Positions 33,106 to 43,341 are shown, counted from the first letter of the stretch. The stretch is 64,000 nucleotides of DNA from Methanothermobacter sp. (GCF_030055425.1 NZ_JASFYE010000005.1:37381-101380), one strand, 5' to 3'. Notes: generated by a model not told the origin, from the sequence alone. Translations and numbers: made by a program.

Positions 33106-35862
33106 CTAAAGGGTCCCATAGAGCCCTGATACATGTTCACATATGGAGTGGAAGGTGCACCACCTGCAGAAATCGTTCTTCCTTGCAGGGAATTCCTCCC
33201 TCCTCACCCTGCCTGCAACCTCGATGAGAACCGCTTCAACATCATCCAGTGGCTCTATCCCATGCCACTCTGAATCCTCAAAGGTGTAGGCAAGGAAGCC
33301 ATCAAAGTCCTCTTCAAGGGCGTGTCTGTAGAGTCCAAGCTGAAGAGAAATATCAGTCGCCTCTATACCCTCCCCTGTCATTGCCTTGAAGTCAACGAGT
33401 TCCAGTCCACCATTGGAATTTTCTATGATGAGGTCTGTCTGACCTGTCAGCATGAAGCCATCCCTCATTATACTGAAGGGTTTCTCTGCAGAGATTATCC
33501 TGGCTGCACGGGACCTTATATCCTCAATGTAGCGTTTCAGTTTGGATTTGAAGGCATCAAATGCCTCCCGGCTTAAATTCAGATCCCTGAGGTTCTCTGA
33601 TGCCAGCTCGTGTATGTAGCCATCGGTTATGGCCTCACCCCTCATGAGGCGCCTGTTTATCCTCCTGAGACACTCATGGACCGCCATCCCATAGAGCTGG
33701 TTCATGGTTGAGGGGACATCGAAGCCGTACTCATAGAGCATCATGTACCTGAATGGGCATGTGAGGTAGGTGTTGAGTTCTGTGAAGCTCATCCTGAAGG
33801 TCTCCATGGATTCAATATCCTCCACCTCACAGGTGTTCTTTATGACCTCTATCCTGGCATATTCAGGGTCTATCCTCCCCAGTTTATCACTTGTTATCCT
33901 TGAAGCTGATAGGAGGTCCTCTATGAATGGCGAATACCCCAGTCTCCCCCGGTGGTTCTCTGTCGCAGAAATTATGAGCATGTCCTGGGCCCTTGTCATT
34001 CCCACATAGAATAGCCGTCTCTCCTCAAGTACATCACCCCTTCCAGTACTCTTTCTGAGTTCATCAGGGATGCTGAGGTCCCCCCTTTCATCTCTATTCT
34101 TCCTGGGTAGCTTGCCATTGAACACGGAACAGATTATGACAACGGGAAACTCAAGGCCCTTTGCCCTGTGCATGGTCATGACATTGACCGAGTACGGGTT
34201 GTCAAGGAGGATCTGGTCGTACTTCTTAACGCTTCCATTCATTGCCATCCTCACAAACTCCATGAGACCCTCCACGGTGGGCTCTGATGATACCCGCTCA
34301 TAGTCCTTGATTATTGAACTGAACCTTGCAAGGTTGTAGAGTTTCTCCCTTGACTCATCATCACCCCTCTCAAGGAGCCTGTGGGGGTACCTGCTGATCT
34401 CAAGGATCTCATAGTACCTCTCAAGGACGCCTAGTTCACTGTCTATGAGTCTGTTGAGGGCAACGAGTTTTTCAATATCATCTGGATCAGTGAATCCTGC
34501 CTCCCTGAATTCTTCGTGGTTTCTGAGTGACCTGAAGCCCTCATCACCCATATTTTTGATTATCTCAATGCTTTCACCGGTGAGGTCCATGAATTCACTC
34601 TCAAAGTGTTCAGTGTTTTCATTGCTCAGTCTGATTATCCTCCGCCTTATGTTCCTTGTGTGGTGGAGGAGCTGTATGATATAGAGTATCTCCTCCCTGT
34701 CAAAGAATCCGCCCTCACCGTAGACGTTGAAGGGTATGTCCTCCCTTCTGAGTTCATTCATTATCTCAACTGCATCGTGTTTAACACTCCTGAAGAGGAG
34801 TGTCACGTACCCCTGGTGGGGGATCACATTGTGATCCACGAGGGCCCTTATTATGCTGACTATGTTTCCTGGTTCATCCTGGTGGGTGGGGTTGTCCAGG
34901 ATAAAGACCCTGTTTTTTGAGTTCCTCACCGGCCTTATGGTCTTGGGGTAGTCCCTGTAATCCTCCATGAACCTCTGGGTGATGTCCACTATGCTGGGGA
35001 CCGAGCGGAAGTTCCTCTCAAGCATCACAACCTCTGCATCGTACTTGTCCTCGAAGCCCAGGAAGTTCTCTGGTGTGGACCCCCTGAACCCGTATATGCT
35101 CTGGTCCTCATCCCCAACTGCGAATATGTTTTTCTCTTCACCTGCAAGGAGCTCCAGGAACCTCTCCTGTATGGGGTTGGTGTCCTGGTACTCGTCAACC
35201 ATGAGGAACCTGTACCTTGATCTGAGGTCCTGGAGGACCCCCCCATCATTTTCAAGAAGTTTCACCACCTGCCACTGCATCCCTGAGAAGTCCAGGACCC
35301 TCTTTTCCTCCATGAGTTTGAGGTACTTACCATATGCCTCTGCAGCGACGACATCTGTCTTTTTTGAACCATTGGTGCGGTGGTATTCCAGCAGGGCCTC
35401 CGGTTCAATCATGTTCTCCTGGCATTCGCTGAAGAAGGCCTGGAGTTTGGGGAAGCGTTCCCTGGGGGTGTGCTCCAATCCGAGTTCTTCCCTGTGGTCG
35501 TAGATGAACATGAGCTGTTTCTCCTCATCCAGGACATGGAAGTGGGAACCCATGGGGTGGTGGTCCGGGTACATGCGGAGTATGCGGTTGCAGAATGAGT
35601 GTATGGTGGATATCTGCATCTCCTCTGCCCGTGATCCCACACGGCCCAGTATCCTCTCCTTCAGCTCATCGGCAGCCTTCTTTGTGAAGGTTATCACCAC
35701 GAGGCTTCCTGGGTCAACCCCCCTTTTCTCCATGAGGTTGGCCACCCTCTCAACTATGATCCTTGTCTTCCCGGCCCCTGGCCCTGCAACAACCAGCATT
35801 GGGCCTGTGAAGTGTTCCACGGCCCTGCGCTGTTCATCTGTGAGCTGAATCTCCCCTCCCAT
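33106..35862 (-). CDS. UvrD/Rep-type helicase fused to a RecB-family nuclease
   Basis: The 918-residue protein has an SF1A helicase core: VVAGPGAGKTR (Walker A), FLMVDEYQDTN (motif II), GDEDQSIYGFRG and VMTMHRAKGLEFPVV (motif V). The C-terminal part is a PD-(D/E)XK nuclease with an iron-sulfur pattern: SFTELNTYLTCPF, then LVDFKAM, then FCRWCTFHSIC. That order fits AddB/Cas4-like RecB nuclease domains. It should unwind and cut DNA ends in repair or degradation. Start ATG follows GGTGGT. No partner subunit is beside it, so it may act alone. Confidence 0.88.
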   Translation of the reverse strand: MGGEIQLTDEQRRAVEHFTGPMLVVAGPGAGKTRIIVERVANLMEKRGVDPGSLVVITFTKKAADELKERILGRVGSRAEEMQISTIHSFCNRILRMYPDHHPMGSHFHVLDEEKQLMFIYDHREELGLEHTPRERFPKLQAFFSECQENMIEPEALLEYHRTNGSKKTDVVAAEAYGKYLKLMEEKRVLDFSGMQWQVVKLLENDGGVLQDLRSRYRFLMVDEYQDTNPIQERFLELLAGEEKNIFAVGDEDQSIYGFRGSTPENFLGFEDKYDAEVVMLERNFRSVPSIVDITQRFMEDYRDYPKTIRPVRNSKNRVFILDNPTHQDEPGNIVSIIRALVDHNVIPHQGYVTLLFRSVKHDAVEIMNELRREDIPFNVYGEGGFFDREEILYIIQLLHHTRNIRRRIIRLSNENTEHFESEFMDLTGESIEIIKNMGDEGFRSLRNHEEFREAGFTDPDDIEKLVALNRLIDSELGVLERYYEILEISRYPHRLLERGDDESREKLYNLARFSSIIKDYERVSSEPTVEGLMEFVRMAMNGSVKKYDQILLDNPYSVNVMTMHRAKGLEFPVVIICSVFNGKLPRKNRDERGDLSIPDELRKSTGRGDVLEERRLFYVGMTRAQDMLIISATENHRGRLGYSPFIEDLLSASRITSDKLGRIDPEYARIEVIKNTCEVEDIESMETFRMSFTELNTYLTCPFRYMMLYEYGFDVPSTMNQLYGMAVHECLRRINRRLMRGEAITDGYIHELASENLRDLNLSREAFDAFKSKLKRYIEDIRSRAARIISAEKPFSIMRDGFMLTGQTDLIIENSNGGLELVDFKAMTGEGIEATDISLQLGLYRHALEEDFDGFLAYTFEDSEWHGIEPLDDVEAVLIEVAGRVRREEFPARKNDFCRWCTFHSICEHVSGLYGTL

Positions 35863-35950
35863 TCACTGCACCACCTCAATGTTATTTCTATGGTATCCCT
35901 TTACTTTTATAGTTTTTCTGTTGAATAAGGCCGTATTACAAATTTAATTT

Positions 35951-36018
35951 AATTTAATTAAAGAAAATTTTAAATATTTAATTTTTCAAGTAAATCTGAT
36001 AAAAATTAAAAGGAGGTG
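35951..36018 (+). promoter_or_regulatory. Promoter and leader of the first CobN-like gene
   Basis: ATTAAAG at 35957 is followed by TTTTAAATATTT (35968-35979, TATA) and later by a strong ribosome site GGAGGTG at 36012-36018. The same order, with almost the same spacing (55 against 56 bp from ATTAAAG to GGAGGTG) and much identity between, stands before the second CobN-like gene. The pair should be co-regulated. Confidence 0.7.
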
Positions 36019-36022
36019 AAAA

Positions 36023-39000
36023 ATGACTGGAAGAGAATACATTACACTGATGCTATTCCTTGTGATCTTAGCACTGACAGCGCCTGTATCGGCAGCCAAC
36101 AGTACAGACGGTGGAAACCAGAGCGATATACACTTTCTCGTGATAACATGGCCCACAGAGGCAGGGCAGCTAGTCCAGCCCATGCACGAGATAAGCAGCA
36201 GATACCCTGAGGTGAAATTCAAAGCCAGGAGCACAACACAGGTTTCCGAGAACGTGAGTGAGATCCCTGAACTCGTGGAATGGGCCCACGTAATTTACCT
36301 CAGTAACATACAGCCAGGGATAGTCACAGATACCCTTGTAAACCTGAAATCCCAGGGAAAACTCGATGGTAAGGTGATAGCGTCCTATCCAAGCCCCTAC
36401 TTCTCAATTCCAGTGGTTAGGCTCTCAAACTTCGCCGGTGTGAGGTTTGTGAATGCCAATGGAACAGCACTGACTGACATGGAGATACAGCAGATATTCT
36501 CAAGCATATCATACCCCCCGATGGGGAAGACATCCATGCAGATGGTTGACATGCTCAAGGCCCAGTACCCTGCAATGGCAGATTACCTTGAAGTCAAAAA
36601 GTATTATGTTCCAGATACCGCTTCACCTGAAAACAGGGCACGGATGCTTGAATACATACTTGCAAAGAGTTTCCCTGGCAGATTCAACTGCACGGCACCA
36701 ACCACGGTGCCACAGTTTGGCCTATACCGTAACGGAAGACTCTACAGTAACTTCACAGAATACGCGTCCCTCTACCTGAGACCCGGAAGGAGAACAGTGG
36801 GAATAACCGCCTGGAGCGCGCTCACCTTTGAAAGGGGTGACCTCCGACATATAGATGCAATGATAGAGGCCCTTGAGGTCCAGGGACTCAATGTGCTTCC
36901 GCTTATCTCCCAGTCAAACATGGGTAACGGTATGTACGAATTTGCAGGTATAAGGAGCTACTTCATTGACCAGGCAACCAACATGTCAAGGGTCGATGCC
37001 ATCATCAGCCTGACATGGCTGGTTGGTGGTGAGACCAGCAAGGCAATGGTTAACAGCCTCATAAACACCCACGGGATACTCCTAGTACCGGCGTTCATAT
37101 ATGGCTCAGATGTGAACACCTGGGAAATAGAAACATCGGGTCTGGGTATAAACACAAATGTGATCGCCCTCAAGGAGACCCAGGGACAGATAATGCCCGT
37201 GGTGATGGGTGCAACATGCCGTGTAACCGACACCCTCACGGGAATTGCCGTTGACCTCACAGAGCCCATTACAGAAAGGGTGGAGCGACTTGCATCCAGG
37301 ATAGCGGCATGGAGCCGCCTCAGGGTACTTGCAAACAGTGATAAGAGGGTTGCGCTCATCTACTACAACTACCCACCCGGAAAACAGGGAATCGCAGGTG
37401 CGGATTCACTAAACGGCCCTGAATCAATAATGGAGATCCTCCGGATCCTGAATGCCAGCGGATACAGGGTTGATGTGCCTGCAGGTACCGGGGCACTCCT
37501 TGACCTCATGCTCAGCGGCGGGATAAACGTGGGTACATGGGCCCCCGGCGAACTTGAGAAACTTGCAGAGCATGCAGTGCTCTACCCTGTGAATGAATTC
37601 ATGGACTGGTACCGGAATCTCCCTGAGGTTACAAGGCTTCAGATGGAGCAGGGACCCATGGGCTATATGGAGGCCATCTGCAGGAAGGTCTACAATCTCA
37701 ATCCAGCGCGGGTAACCGCGGATTTAAGGGCGACATCAGCAAGGATCCTCAGCGAATGGTACAGGGAACTCAGGTCCACCCTGGAGTCCATGAACATAAC
37801 ACAGAAGCAGAACGCACTGAGATACCTTGATGAGGCCCACGCGGCACTTCAGAGTATACTGAACCATGAAAACCGCTGGGCTGACTTCCAGAGGGCGAAG
37901 ACATCATTCCTGAATCTCAGGATACCCGGACTGTGTGGATGGGGCGCCCCTCCAGGCAATGTGATGACTGTTACACGAAACGGCACCAGGTACTTCGTGC
38001 TCCCTGTTATAAAACTCGGGAACATCTACCTGGCTGCCCAGCCACAGAGGGGCTATGAAAACGCTGATTTCCTCTATCACAGCACTGTTATACCGCCACA
38101 CTATCAGTACCTTGCATTCTACTCCTACCTTCAGGGGCGTGCTGATGCAGCGGTCTACCTGGGAAGGCATGGAACCTATGAGTGGCTGCCAGGGAAGGAC
38201 GCCGGACTTTCAGGGGCCGATTTCCCTGAAATCTGCACAGGGAACATACCATCAATCTACCTCTACACCATGGATGGTGTGGGTGAGGCCCTCCATGCCA
38301 AGAGGCGCGGCCTTGCAGTTATCATAAGCCACCTGGTACAGCCCCTTGCAGCGACAGTCCTTGATGATGACATGATGGCACTCAAGACACTGACAGAGAG
38401 GTACATGCAGGAGAGGAACAGCGCACTTATCCCGCAGATGGTGGAACTTGCATCCCGCCTGCATCTGGAATCCGTGGTGAACTTCAGCGAATCACCCGAG
38501 AAACTTGCAGAGGGTATACACGACTACATCATCCATCTGCAGTCCTCCATCACACCACTGGGGCTCCATGTATTTGGACGTGACTGGACACCTGAGATGG
38601 TGAGGGCACTTGTACTCTCAATGGCATCAAGGATCACAGCGGTGCCTGCTGGAGGCAACAGGTTTATAACACCGGAGGAAGCCCTCAGAAACATAACAGG
38701 CGCGGTGGATCTTATCATTGAAACCGTGCGGAGTGGTGGTAATGTCACAGAGGCCCTCAGGGAAAGGTGTGGCAGGGTCCTATCGGCATTTGAGGAGGCC
38801 GCCGCGGTGAAGGTGGCATCATTCGCCGCCAGTATCATTGAAAGCCCTGCCAGGGAGCGTTCAATGCTTCTCAGGGCACTCAATGGACTCTACATTCCCC
38901 CATCCCTGGGTAACGACCCCATAAGGACCCCTGAGGCCCTTCCGACGGGTGGTAACCTCTATGGCCTTGACCCCCAGAAGCTGCCCTACTGGGACGCCTA

Positions 39001-40723
39001 CCTTAAGGCATTGGACCTTGTGAGGGATGCGCTCGCAGCCTACAACGGGACCCCTGAGGAACTGGGTGTGGTGCTCTGGGCAACCGAGACCCAGAGGGAT
39101 AACGGTGCCACCATTGCCTTCATAATGAGGCTTCTTGGTGTTGAACCGGTCTATGCACAGCAGGCCCAGAGGAGCGGCAACGTCCTGGGTGTGAGGGCAG
39201 TTCCACTATCAGAGCTTGGCAGGCCCAGAATCGACGTCCTCATTACCATATCAGGTATACTCAGGGAGACCTTCCCCCAGTGCGCGGTTCTCATTGACAG
39301 GTCCGTGAGGGTGGCGCTTGCAGCGTCATACACAACACTTGCAGGGGAGATTTCAAGGAAACCTGAACCAATGAGGTCCCGACTCAGGGAGGCCCTGGAT
39401 GCTGCTCTTGAAACAGTGAGGGTTGCAGGTCTCTTTGTGCCAGGGGACGATCCCCTTGAGATGAACTTCATAGCACTGCACTGGCTCAGCGACACAGAGG
39501 CTCTTCTTTCGAAGAACTTTGGAGCTTCCGAGGCGGGTAGGATGGCTGTGAGCAGGATATTCGGTCCTCCACCTGGCGAGTGGGGGTCATCAGGTGTTAG
39601 AACAGGTGCACAGCTCTCAGATACCTGGAGTGACAGACTGGAACTCGGCGACGCCTTCATCTCAGACATGAAGTACTCCTACCGGGAGGACGACTGGGGA
39701 TCCATCAACACAGAGATCTTCACAAGGAGGCTGAGGGACATCGACGGGGTTTACCATTCACGTTCAGATACAAAACACGGAGTCCTGGACCTGGACCATA
39801 ACTACGAGTTCCTTGGCGGTTTCAGCCTTGCTGTTGAGAGGGTGAAAGGAAGGAGACCTGAACTCTTCATACTGAACCAGGTGAACCCGGCAAAACCAGG
39901 CATCGACACGCTCTCAGAGTTCATCCTCAGGGACCTGCACAGCAAGTTCTTCAACAGGGAATGGATCAGTGCCATGATGCGGGAGGGCTATGCCGGCGCC
40001 AGTTACATATCAGGTAACTTCTTTGAGAACCTCTGGGGCTGGAAGGTGACAGTACCAGACGCTGTGACTGATTCCATGTGGAACGAAGCAGTGAATATCT
40101 ATATAAGGGACAGATATGGTCTCGGAGTCAGGGAATGGCTTTCAACAGGGAAGAATGCATATGCACTCATCAGTATAACAGGCACACTCCTAAACGCCGC
40201 CCGGAGGGGCTACTGGAATGCCGACAGGGAGACCCTGAGGATGCTGGCAGATATCTACGTGAGGACAACCAGTGAGTACGGTGTTGCATGCTGTCATCAC
40301 ACATGCGGTAACATCCAGCTCAACAGCTGGATACTGAAGCTCTCCTCACTGAATTCCGCTGAACTCAGGACCTTCCTTGAGAAATTCAGGTACGCCACAG
40401 GGGCTGCCATTCAGGTGGAAGGAGATCCCGCGCCTGATGTTACACCGGGCAGGCCCGGGGGATCAGAGAACCCATCCACACCTGGGGGATCAGAGGGACA
40501 TATCAGCCCTGGTAGGAGCGTATCTGCGGTTTCAGAGGAGGCTTCAGCAAAATCTCAGAATACGCCTTCAGAGACCGGTAAAGAATCTGGTAAGGCATAC
40601 GAGGTCGCAGCATCAAGTAACAGCAACTCCGGATCCACTGAAACTCCACTCTACGCCATACTGGGTATAGTTTCAATTGTCGCACTCCTTGGAGCCGGTT
40701 ACCTTAAGGGTACCGGGAGGTAG
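36023..40723 (+). CDS. Exported, membrane-anchored CobN-like chelatase-family protein (first copy)
   Basis: The 1566-residue protein has a signal peptide (LMLFLVILALTAPVSAA), a full CobN/BchH-like region and a Ser/Gly/Pro-rich stalk ending in one membrane helix (LYAILGIVSIVALLGAGYL). The family motif HGTYEWLPGKDAGLS is near residue 715. A CCHHTCGN motif near 1425 may bind metal. Cytoplasmic CobN inserts cobalt using ATP from partner subunits. On the outside no ATP or partners exist, so binding or uptake of a tetrapyrrole or metal is likelier. Repeated NGT/NIT sites suggest glycosylation. It shares its leader with the second copy. Confidence 0.82.
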   Translation: MTGREYITLMLFLVILALTAPVSAANSTDGGNQSDIHFLVITWPTEAGQLVQPMHEISSRYPEVKFKARSTTQVSENVSEIPELVEWAHVIYLSNIQPGIVTDTLVNLKSQGKLDGKVIASYPSPYFSIPVVRLSNFAGVRFVNANGTALTDMEIQQIFSSISYPPMGKTSMQMVDMLKAQYPAMADYLEVKKYYVPDTASPENRARMLEYILAKSFPGRFNCTAPTTVPQFGLYRNGRLYSNFTEYASLYLRPGRRTVGITAWSALTFERGDLRHIDAMIEALEVQGLNVLPLISQSNMGNGMYEFAGIRSYFIDQATNMSRVDAIISLTWLVGGETSKAMVNSLINTHGILLVPAFIYGSDVNTWEIETSGLGINTNVIALKETQGQIMPVVMGATCRVTDTLTGIAVDLTEPITERVERLASRIAAWSRLRVLANSDKRVALIYYNYPPGKQGIAGADSLNGPESIMEILRILNASGYRVDVPAGTGALLDLMLSGGINVGTWAPGELEKLAEHAVLYPVNEFMDWYRNLPEVTRLQMEQGPMGYMEAICRKVYNLNPARVTADLRATSARILSEWYRELRSTLESMNITQKQNALRYLDEAHAALQSILNHENRWADFQRAKTSFLNLRIPGLCGWGAPPGNVMTVTRNGTRYFVLPVIKLGNIYLAAQPQRGYENADFLYHSTVIPPHYQYLAFYSYLQGRADAAVYLGRHGTYEWLPGKDAGLSGADFPEICTGNIPSIYLYTMDGVGEALHAKRRGLAVIISHLVQPLAATVLDDDMMALKTLTERYMQERNSALIPQMVELASRLHLESVVNFSESPEKLAEGIHDYIIHLQSSITPLGLHVFGRDWTPEMVRALVLSMASRITAVPAGGNRFITPEEALRNITGAVDLIIETVRSGGNVTEALRERCGRVLSAFEEAAAVKVASFAASIIESPARERSMLLRALNGLYIPPSLGNDPIRTPEALPTGGNLYGLDPQKLPYWDAYLKALDLVRDALAAYNGTPEELGVVLWATETQRDNGATIAFIMRLLGVEPVYAQQAQRSGNVLGVRAVPLSELGRPRIDVLITISGILRETFPQCAVLIDRSVRVALAASYTTLAGEISRKPEPMRSRLREALDAALETVRVAGLFVPGDDPLEMNFIALHWLSDTEALLSKNFGASEAGRMAVSRIFGPPPGEWGSSGVRTGAQLSDTWSDRLELGDAFISDMKYSYREDDWGSINTEIFTRRLRDIDGVYHSRSDTKHGVLDLDHNYEFLGGFSLAVERVKGRRPELFILNQVNPAKPGIDTLSEFILRDLHSKFFNREWISAMMREGYAGASYISGNFFENLWGWKVTVPDAVTDSMWNEAVNIYIRDRYGLGVREWLSTGKNAYALISITGTLLNAARRGYWNADRETLRMLADIYVRTTSEYGVACCHHTCGNIQLNSWILKLSSLNSAELRTFLEKFRYATGAAIQVEGDPAPDVTPGRPGGSENPSTPGGSEGHISPGRSVSAVSEEASAKSQNTPSETGKESGKAYEVAASSNSNSGSTETPLYAILGIVSIVALLGAGYLKGTGR

Positions 40724-40732
40724 CTGCGACAT

Positions 40733-40749
40733 CCCCATTTTATTTTTTT
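40733..40749 (+). terminator. T-rich terminator after the first CobN-like gene
   Basis: CCCCATTTTA followed by seven T lies nine bases after the stop. The same CCCCATTTTATTTTTTT pattern follows the second CobN-like gene and the DUF4064-like gene, so it seems a standard terminator of this genome. Confidence 0.6.
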
Positions 40750-40828
40750 AGAATCCCGGGAGAATTCTGTTATACATTTTAATCATAGGATTAATAAATG
40801 AACTATTTTCATCAACTTCACCACAACC

Positions 40829-40853
40829 TTTATATTCAATAAAATACATATAC
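40829..40853 (+). promoter_or_regulatory. Promoter motif shared with the ARPP-1 gene (copy 1)
   Basis: TTTATATTCAATAAAATACATATAC is almost identical to 41969-41993, with only three differing bases in 25. It looks like a TATA box joined to an operator. The following gene starts at 40939 after a long leader. Confidence 0.6.
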
Positions 40854-40938
40854 ACTGCTACATATATGATTGTTTTATTCAGGATATTTGTGTATAGGGA
40901 GGCTCAGTGACCTCCCTCTCTCTTCTAGAGGTGGTATG

Positions 40939-41778
40939 TTGGACATATTTGAAGGCATGAAATATAATGAGGCTGCAGAGAGAATCCTGAAATCAGGATA
41001 CACCGGCCTTGAGGGCTGGGAGGAGTTCCTGAAATACCATCCTTCCCTCCTGAACACCCCACTGGGGCGTAAAACCGCCGAGGATATCCGGATAAAATAC
41101 TTCACCGAGTGGACGTCCCACATACGTTTAAGGGACATTATCCTCTTTGAGGCCTTCCAGGAGACCCGTGAAGACCCTGGGGAACACGATACAGAGGAGC
41201 TGAAGATGGAAATGAAATCCCGCTACCCCCACTTCTTTGACCTCACAGATAAACCATTTGAGATTAGGAAGGTTGTGGAGGCCACGCTGAACGACCTTGA
41301 CGACCCCCAGAGCGGCTGGATGAAGACCTCCCTGAAGAAACTGCTGGAGTCAAGCCTGGGGGTTACAGGCAACCTGAGGTCAAGTCCATCGGCGGTATCC
41401 CACGGTATTCTGTCCATCATATCAGGGTACCTTGAGGGGGCAGAGGATAAGAGGGGATTCATCCTGGGACTCTTCAACTGGGAGTACGACATCTTCACCC
41501 CCACAGTGATAATGGATGATGAGAGGGACGTGGATGCCCTTGAATACCAGGAGACCCTGAGCTCATTCATATCAAACGCAAGGAAATGCCTCAAACTTTC
41601 AAGATCACTTGTGAAAATCCTTGATACCGCCTCACCACAGTTTCAGGTGCTTGCAGAGCTCTTCAGGGTTTCCATGTCCCTAACACCTGAGTCGACACTG
41701 GCATGGCTCCAGAGGGTCTGTGAGACCTACGATGTACCTGTTGAGGACCTGAGGGCCGCCCTCATGGACAACAGCTGA
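40939..41778 (+). CDS. Unknown 279-residue helical protein between the two CobN-like genes
   Basis: I do not recognise this protein. It is soluble, charged and mostly helical, with no signal peptide or catalytic motif; a basic helix (ARKCLKLSRSLVKIL) occurs near residue 220. I chose TTG at 40939 because GAGGTG lies five bases before it; an ATG one codon upstream is almost against that site. Its promoter motif matches that of the ARPP-1 gene downstream. Placement between two surface CobN-like genes suggests a role in the same metal or tetrapyrrole process, which is only inference. Confidence 0.55.
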   Translation: MDIFEGMKYNEAAERILKSGYTGLEGWEEFLKYHPSLLNTPLGRKTAEDIRIKYFTEWTSHIRLRDIILFEAFQETREDPGEHDTEELKMEMKSRYPHFFDLTDKPFEIRKVVEATLNDLDDPQSGWMKTSLKKLLESSLGVTGNLRSSPSAVSHGILSIISGYLEGAEDKRGFILGLFNWEYDIFTPTVIMDDERDVDALEYQETLSSFISNARKCLKLSRSLVKILDTASPQFQVLAELFRVSMSLTPESTLAWLQRVCETYDVPVEDLRAALMDNS

Positions 41779-42045
41779 TATATCCCCATAATACCTCTAA
41801 TTTTTTATTAAATGCTTACAGGCTCTCAGAGAAGGAAACCAGGATCACAGCGTGCCCCTGTAAACACTTCAAATCTTTCAGAATATCGCATTTTAAATGC
41901 AATTCTTTCATTAAACAGATATTTCACCCATATTTGAATAAAATATTTTCAATTATTCAGTAAAAATATTTATATTCAATAATTTACATATACATAACTA
42001 GAGCCAGAGTGAATTATCTGGCTGTTAACATTGAGAGGTGATGTT
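41779..42045. other. 267-bp AT-rich gap before the ARPP-1 gene
   Basis: The gap holds no credible gene. A T-rich end follows the previous stop, and its right part has several runs of TTCAAT and TTTGAATA-like sequence plus the shared promoter motif at 41969-41993. Those repeats could form a binding site for a regulator. Confidence 0.5.
41969..41993 (+). promoter_or_regulatory. Promoter motif shared with the 279-residue gene (copy 2)
   Basis: This 25-bp motif matches 40829-40853 at all but three positions. Transcription would begin near 42000, giving a leader of about 45 bases before the TTG at 42046. Confidence 0.6.
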
Positions 42046-43131
42046 TTGAATGAGATAGTCAAGAGCTGTCTTGATAGCCTGGAGTTCCTCAAACCCCAGG
42101 TTTCAGGTCAGATGGAGGTCATCCCGGTGAGGGCGCCTGAGGGGAGCCAGAACTACCTTACACTGAGAGATGCCATGAGCAAGGACCTCATAAGTATAGG
42201 TGAGGTGGACGAATATGGCTCAGTACCCACGGTACTTGCAGTTAACCGGGCTGATGAACCCGTACTCATAATTGACGGGGAGGAACTGGAGGGTGCCAAG
42301 CAGAACCGTGTGGCCAACGTCACAGTTCTGTTGCCTGAGAAGTCAGAAACCATGATACCTGTAAGCTGCGTGGAGCAGGGCAGATGGTCCTACACCTCAA
42401 AGGAGTTCAGGGACCCTGAAAGGGTGGCTGCACTCAACGTAAGGGTTACCAAGACAAGGACCGTGACAGAGAACCTTGAGAACATTGGTAGAAGCGCTGA
42501 AATAGATGATGCCCCTGAGGATGAGCATGTCATACGTGACACCTTTGAGGATATCAGGGAGATCAATATCAGGAACCAGGAAGAGTTACTGCAGGCGTAC
42601 TGCTCACGCCAGAGCAGCGTATGGGATGAGGTTAACAGGCTCCACAGGAGGGCCGGCTCAACCTCAAAAACAGGTGCAATGGCAGATGCCTACAGAAAGA
42701 AGAGAAAGACACTGGAGGAATTCAAAAAACCATTCAAACCGCTTAAAGATCAGAACGGAGTGCTTGTTGCAATCAACGGTAGAATTGCAGGATTTGAACT
42801 TGTATCAAGAAGTTCAGCCTACAGGAAACTCCATGATAAGATCATAAAGAGCTATGCAATCGAGGCCATGCTCCATGATGATGTAAAATACGACCCTGTG
42901 GACCCCGATGGCTTCATTGAGAGGATCATGAACGCAGAAGAACACCGTTACCCATCCCCCGGCTACGGGATAGACCACAGGTACACTGCAGAGGGTCTTG
43001 TGGGCTCGACCCTGACACATGCAGGTGAGGTCATACACTCTGTGTTCTTCAACCTCCAGGAGGATAGCGGGGGTATCAGAGGTTACAGGGAGAGGGCTGA
43101 GACCATGAGGAGAAACAGCCACCACGTTTAA
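42046..43131 (+). CDS. ARPP-1 (DUF6569) domain protein
   Basis: The 361-residue protein shows the ARPP-1 pattern: YLTLRDAMS, PVLIIDGEELEGAKQNR, then VTVLLPEKSETMIPVSCVEQGRW and a later DQNGVLVAINGRIAGFEL stretch. ARPP-1 is known from bioinformatics of ADP-ribosyl-glycohydrolase and phosphatase neighbourhoods and has no proven reaction. A TTG at 42046 lies three bases after GAGGTGAT. Its promoter motif equals that of the upstream 279-residue gene. Next to surface CobN-like proteins it may take part in stress signalling or metal response, by inference only. Confidence 0.72.
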   Translation: MNEIVKSCLDSLEFLKPQVSGQMEVIPVRAPEGSQNYLTLRDAMSKDLISIGEVDEYGSVPTVLAVNRADEPVLIIDGEELEGAKQNRVANVTVLLPEKSETMIPVSCVEQGRWSYTSKEFRDPERVAALNVRVTKTRTVTENLENIGRSAEIDDAPEDEHVIRDTFEDIREINIRNQEELLQAYCSRQSSVWDEVNRLHRRAGSTSKTGAMADAYRKKRKTLEEFKKPFKPLKDQNGVLVAINGRIAGFELVSRSSAYRKLHDKIIKSYAIEAMLHDDVKYDPVDPDGFIERIMNAEEHRYPSPGYGIDHRYTAEGLVGSTLTHAGEVIHSVFFNLQEDSGGIRGYRERAETMRRNSHHV

Positions 43132-43134
43132 CTC

Positions 43135-43221
43135 CAATCACCTCTTTTATTATCAGTGAATAGTAAAAAATCCCCGCCAAATAACCTGAAAACCCCATCA
43201 ACTTCTTTTATTATCAGCAAA
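43135..43221. repeat. 61-bp-period duplication of the ARPP-1 gene terminator region
   Basis: A 26-bp sequence at 43135-43160 recurs imperfectly at 43196-43221. Both copies contain TCTTTTATTATCAG. The first directly follows the stop, so this looks like a doubled terminator. Confidence 0.65.
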
Positions 43222-43273
43222 GGCATTTAATCGGACCATATGAATAAACATATTTAAAATTTGTTTTAAAATA

Positions 43274-43336
43274 ATTAAAGTTAATTTTAAATATCGCCTC
43301 CCTTAAAGTAAACCTGAATAAAATTAAAGGGAGGTG
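43274..43336 (+). promoter_or_regulatory. Promoter, leader and ribosome site of the second CobN-like gene
   Basis: ATTAAAG at 43274, TTTTAAATAT at 43284-43293 (TATA) and GGAGGTG at 43330-43336 reproduce the layout before the first CobN-like gene. The ribosome site fixes the start at 43342, where the codon is ATT. Confidence 0.7.
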
Positions 43337-43341
43337 AAAAT

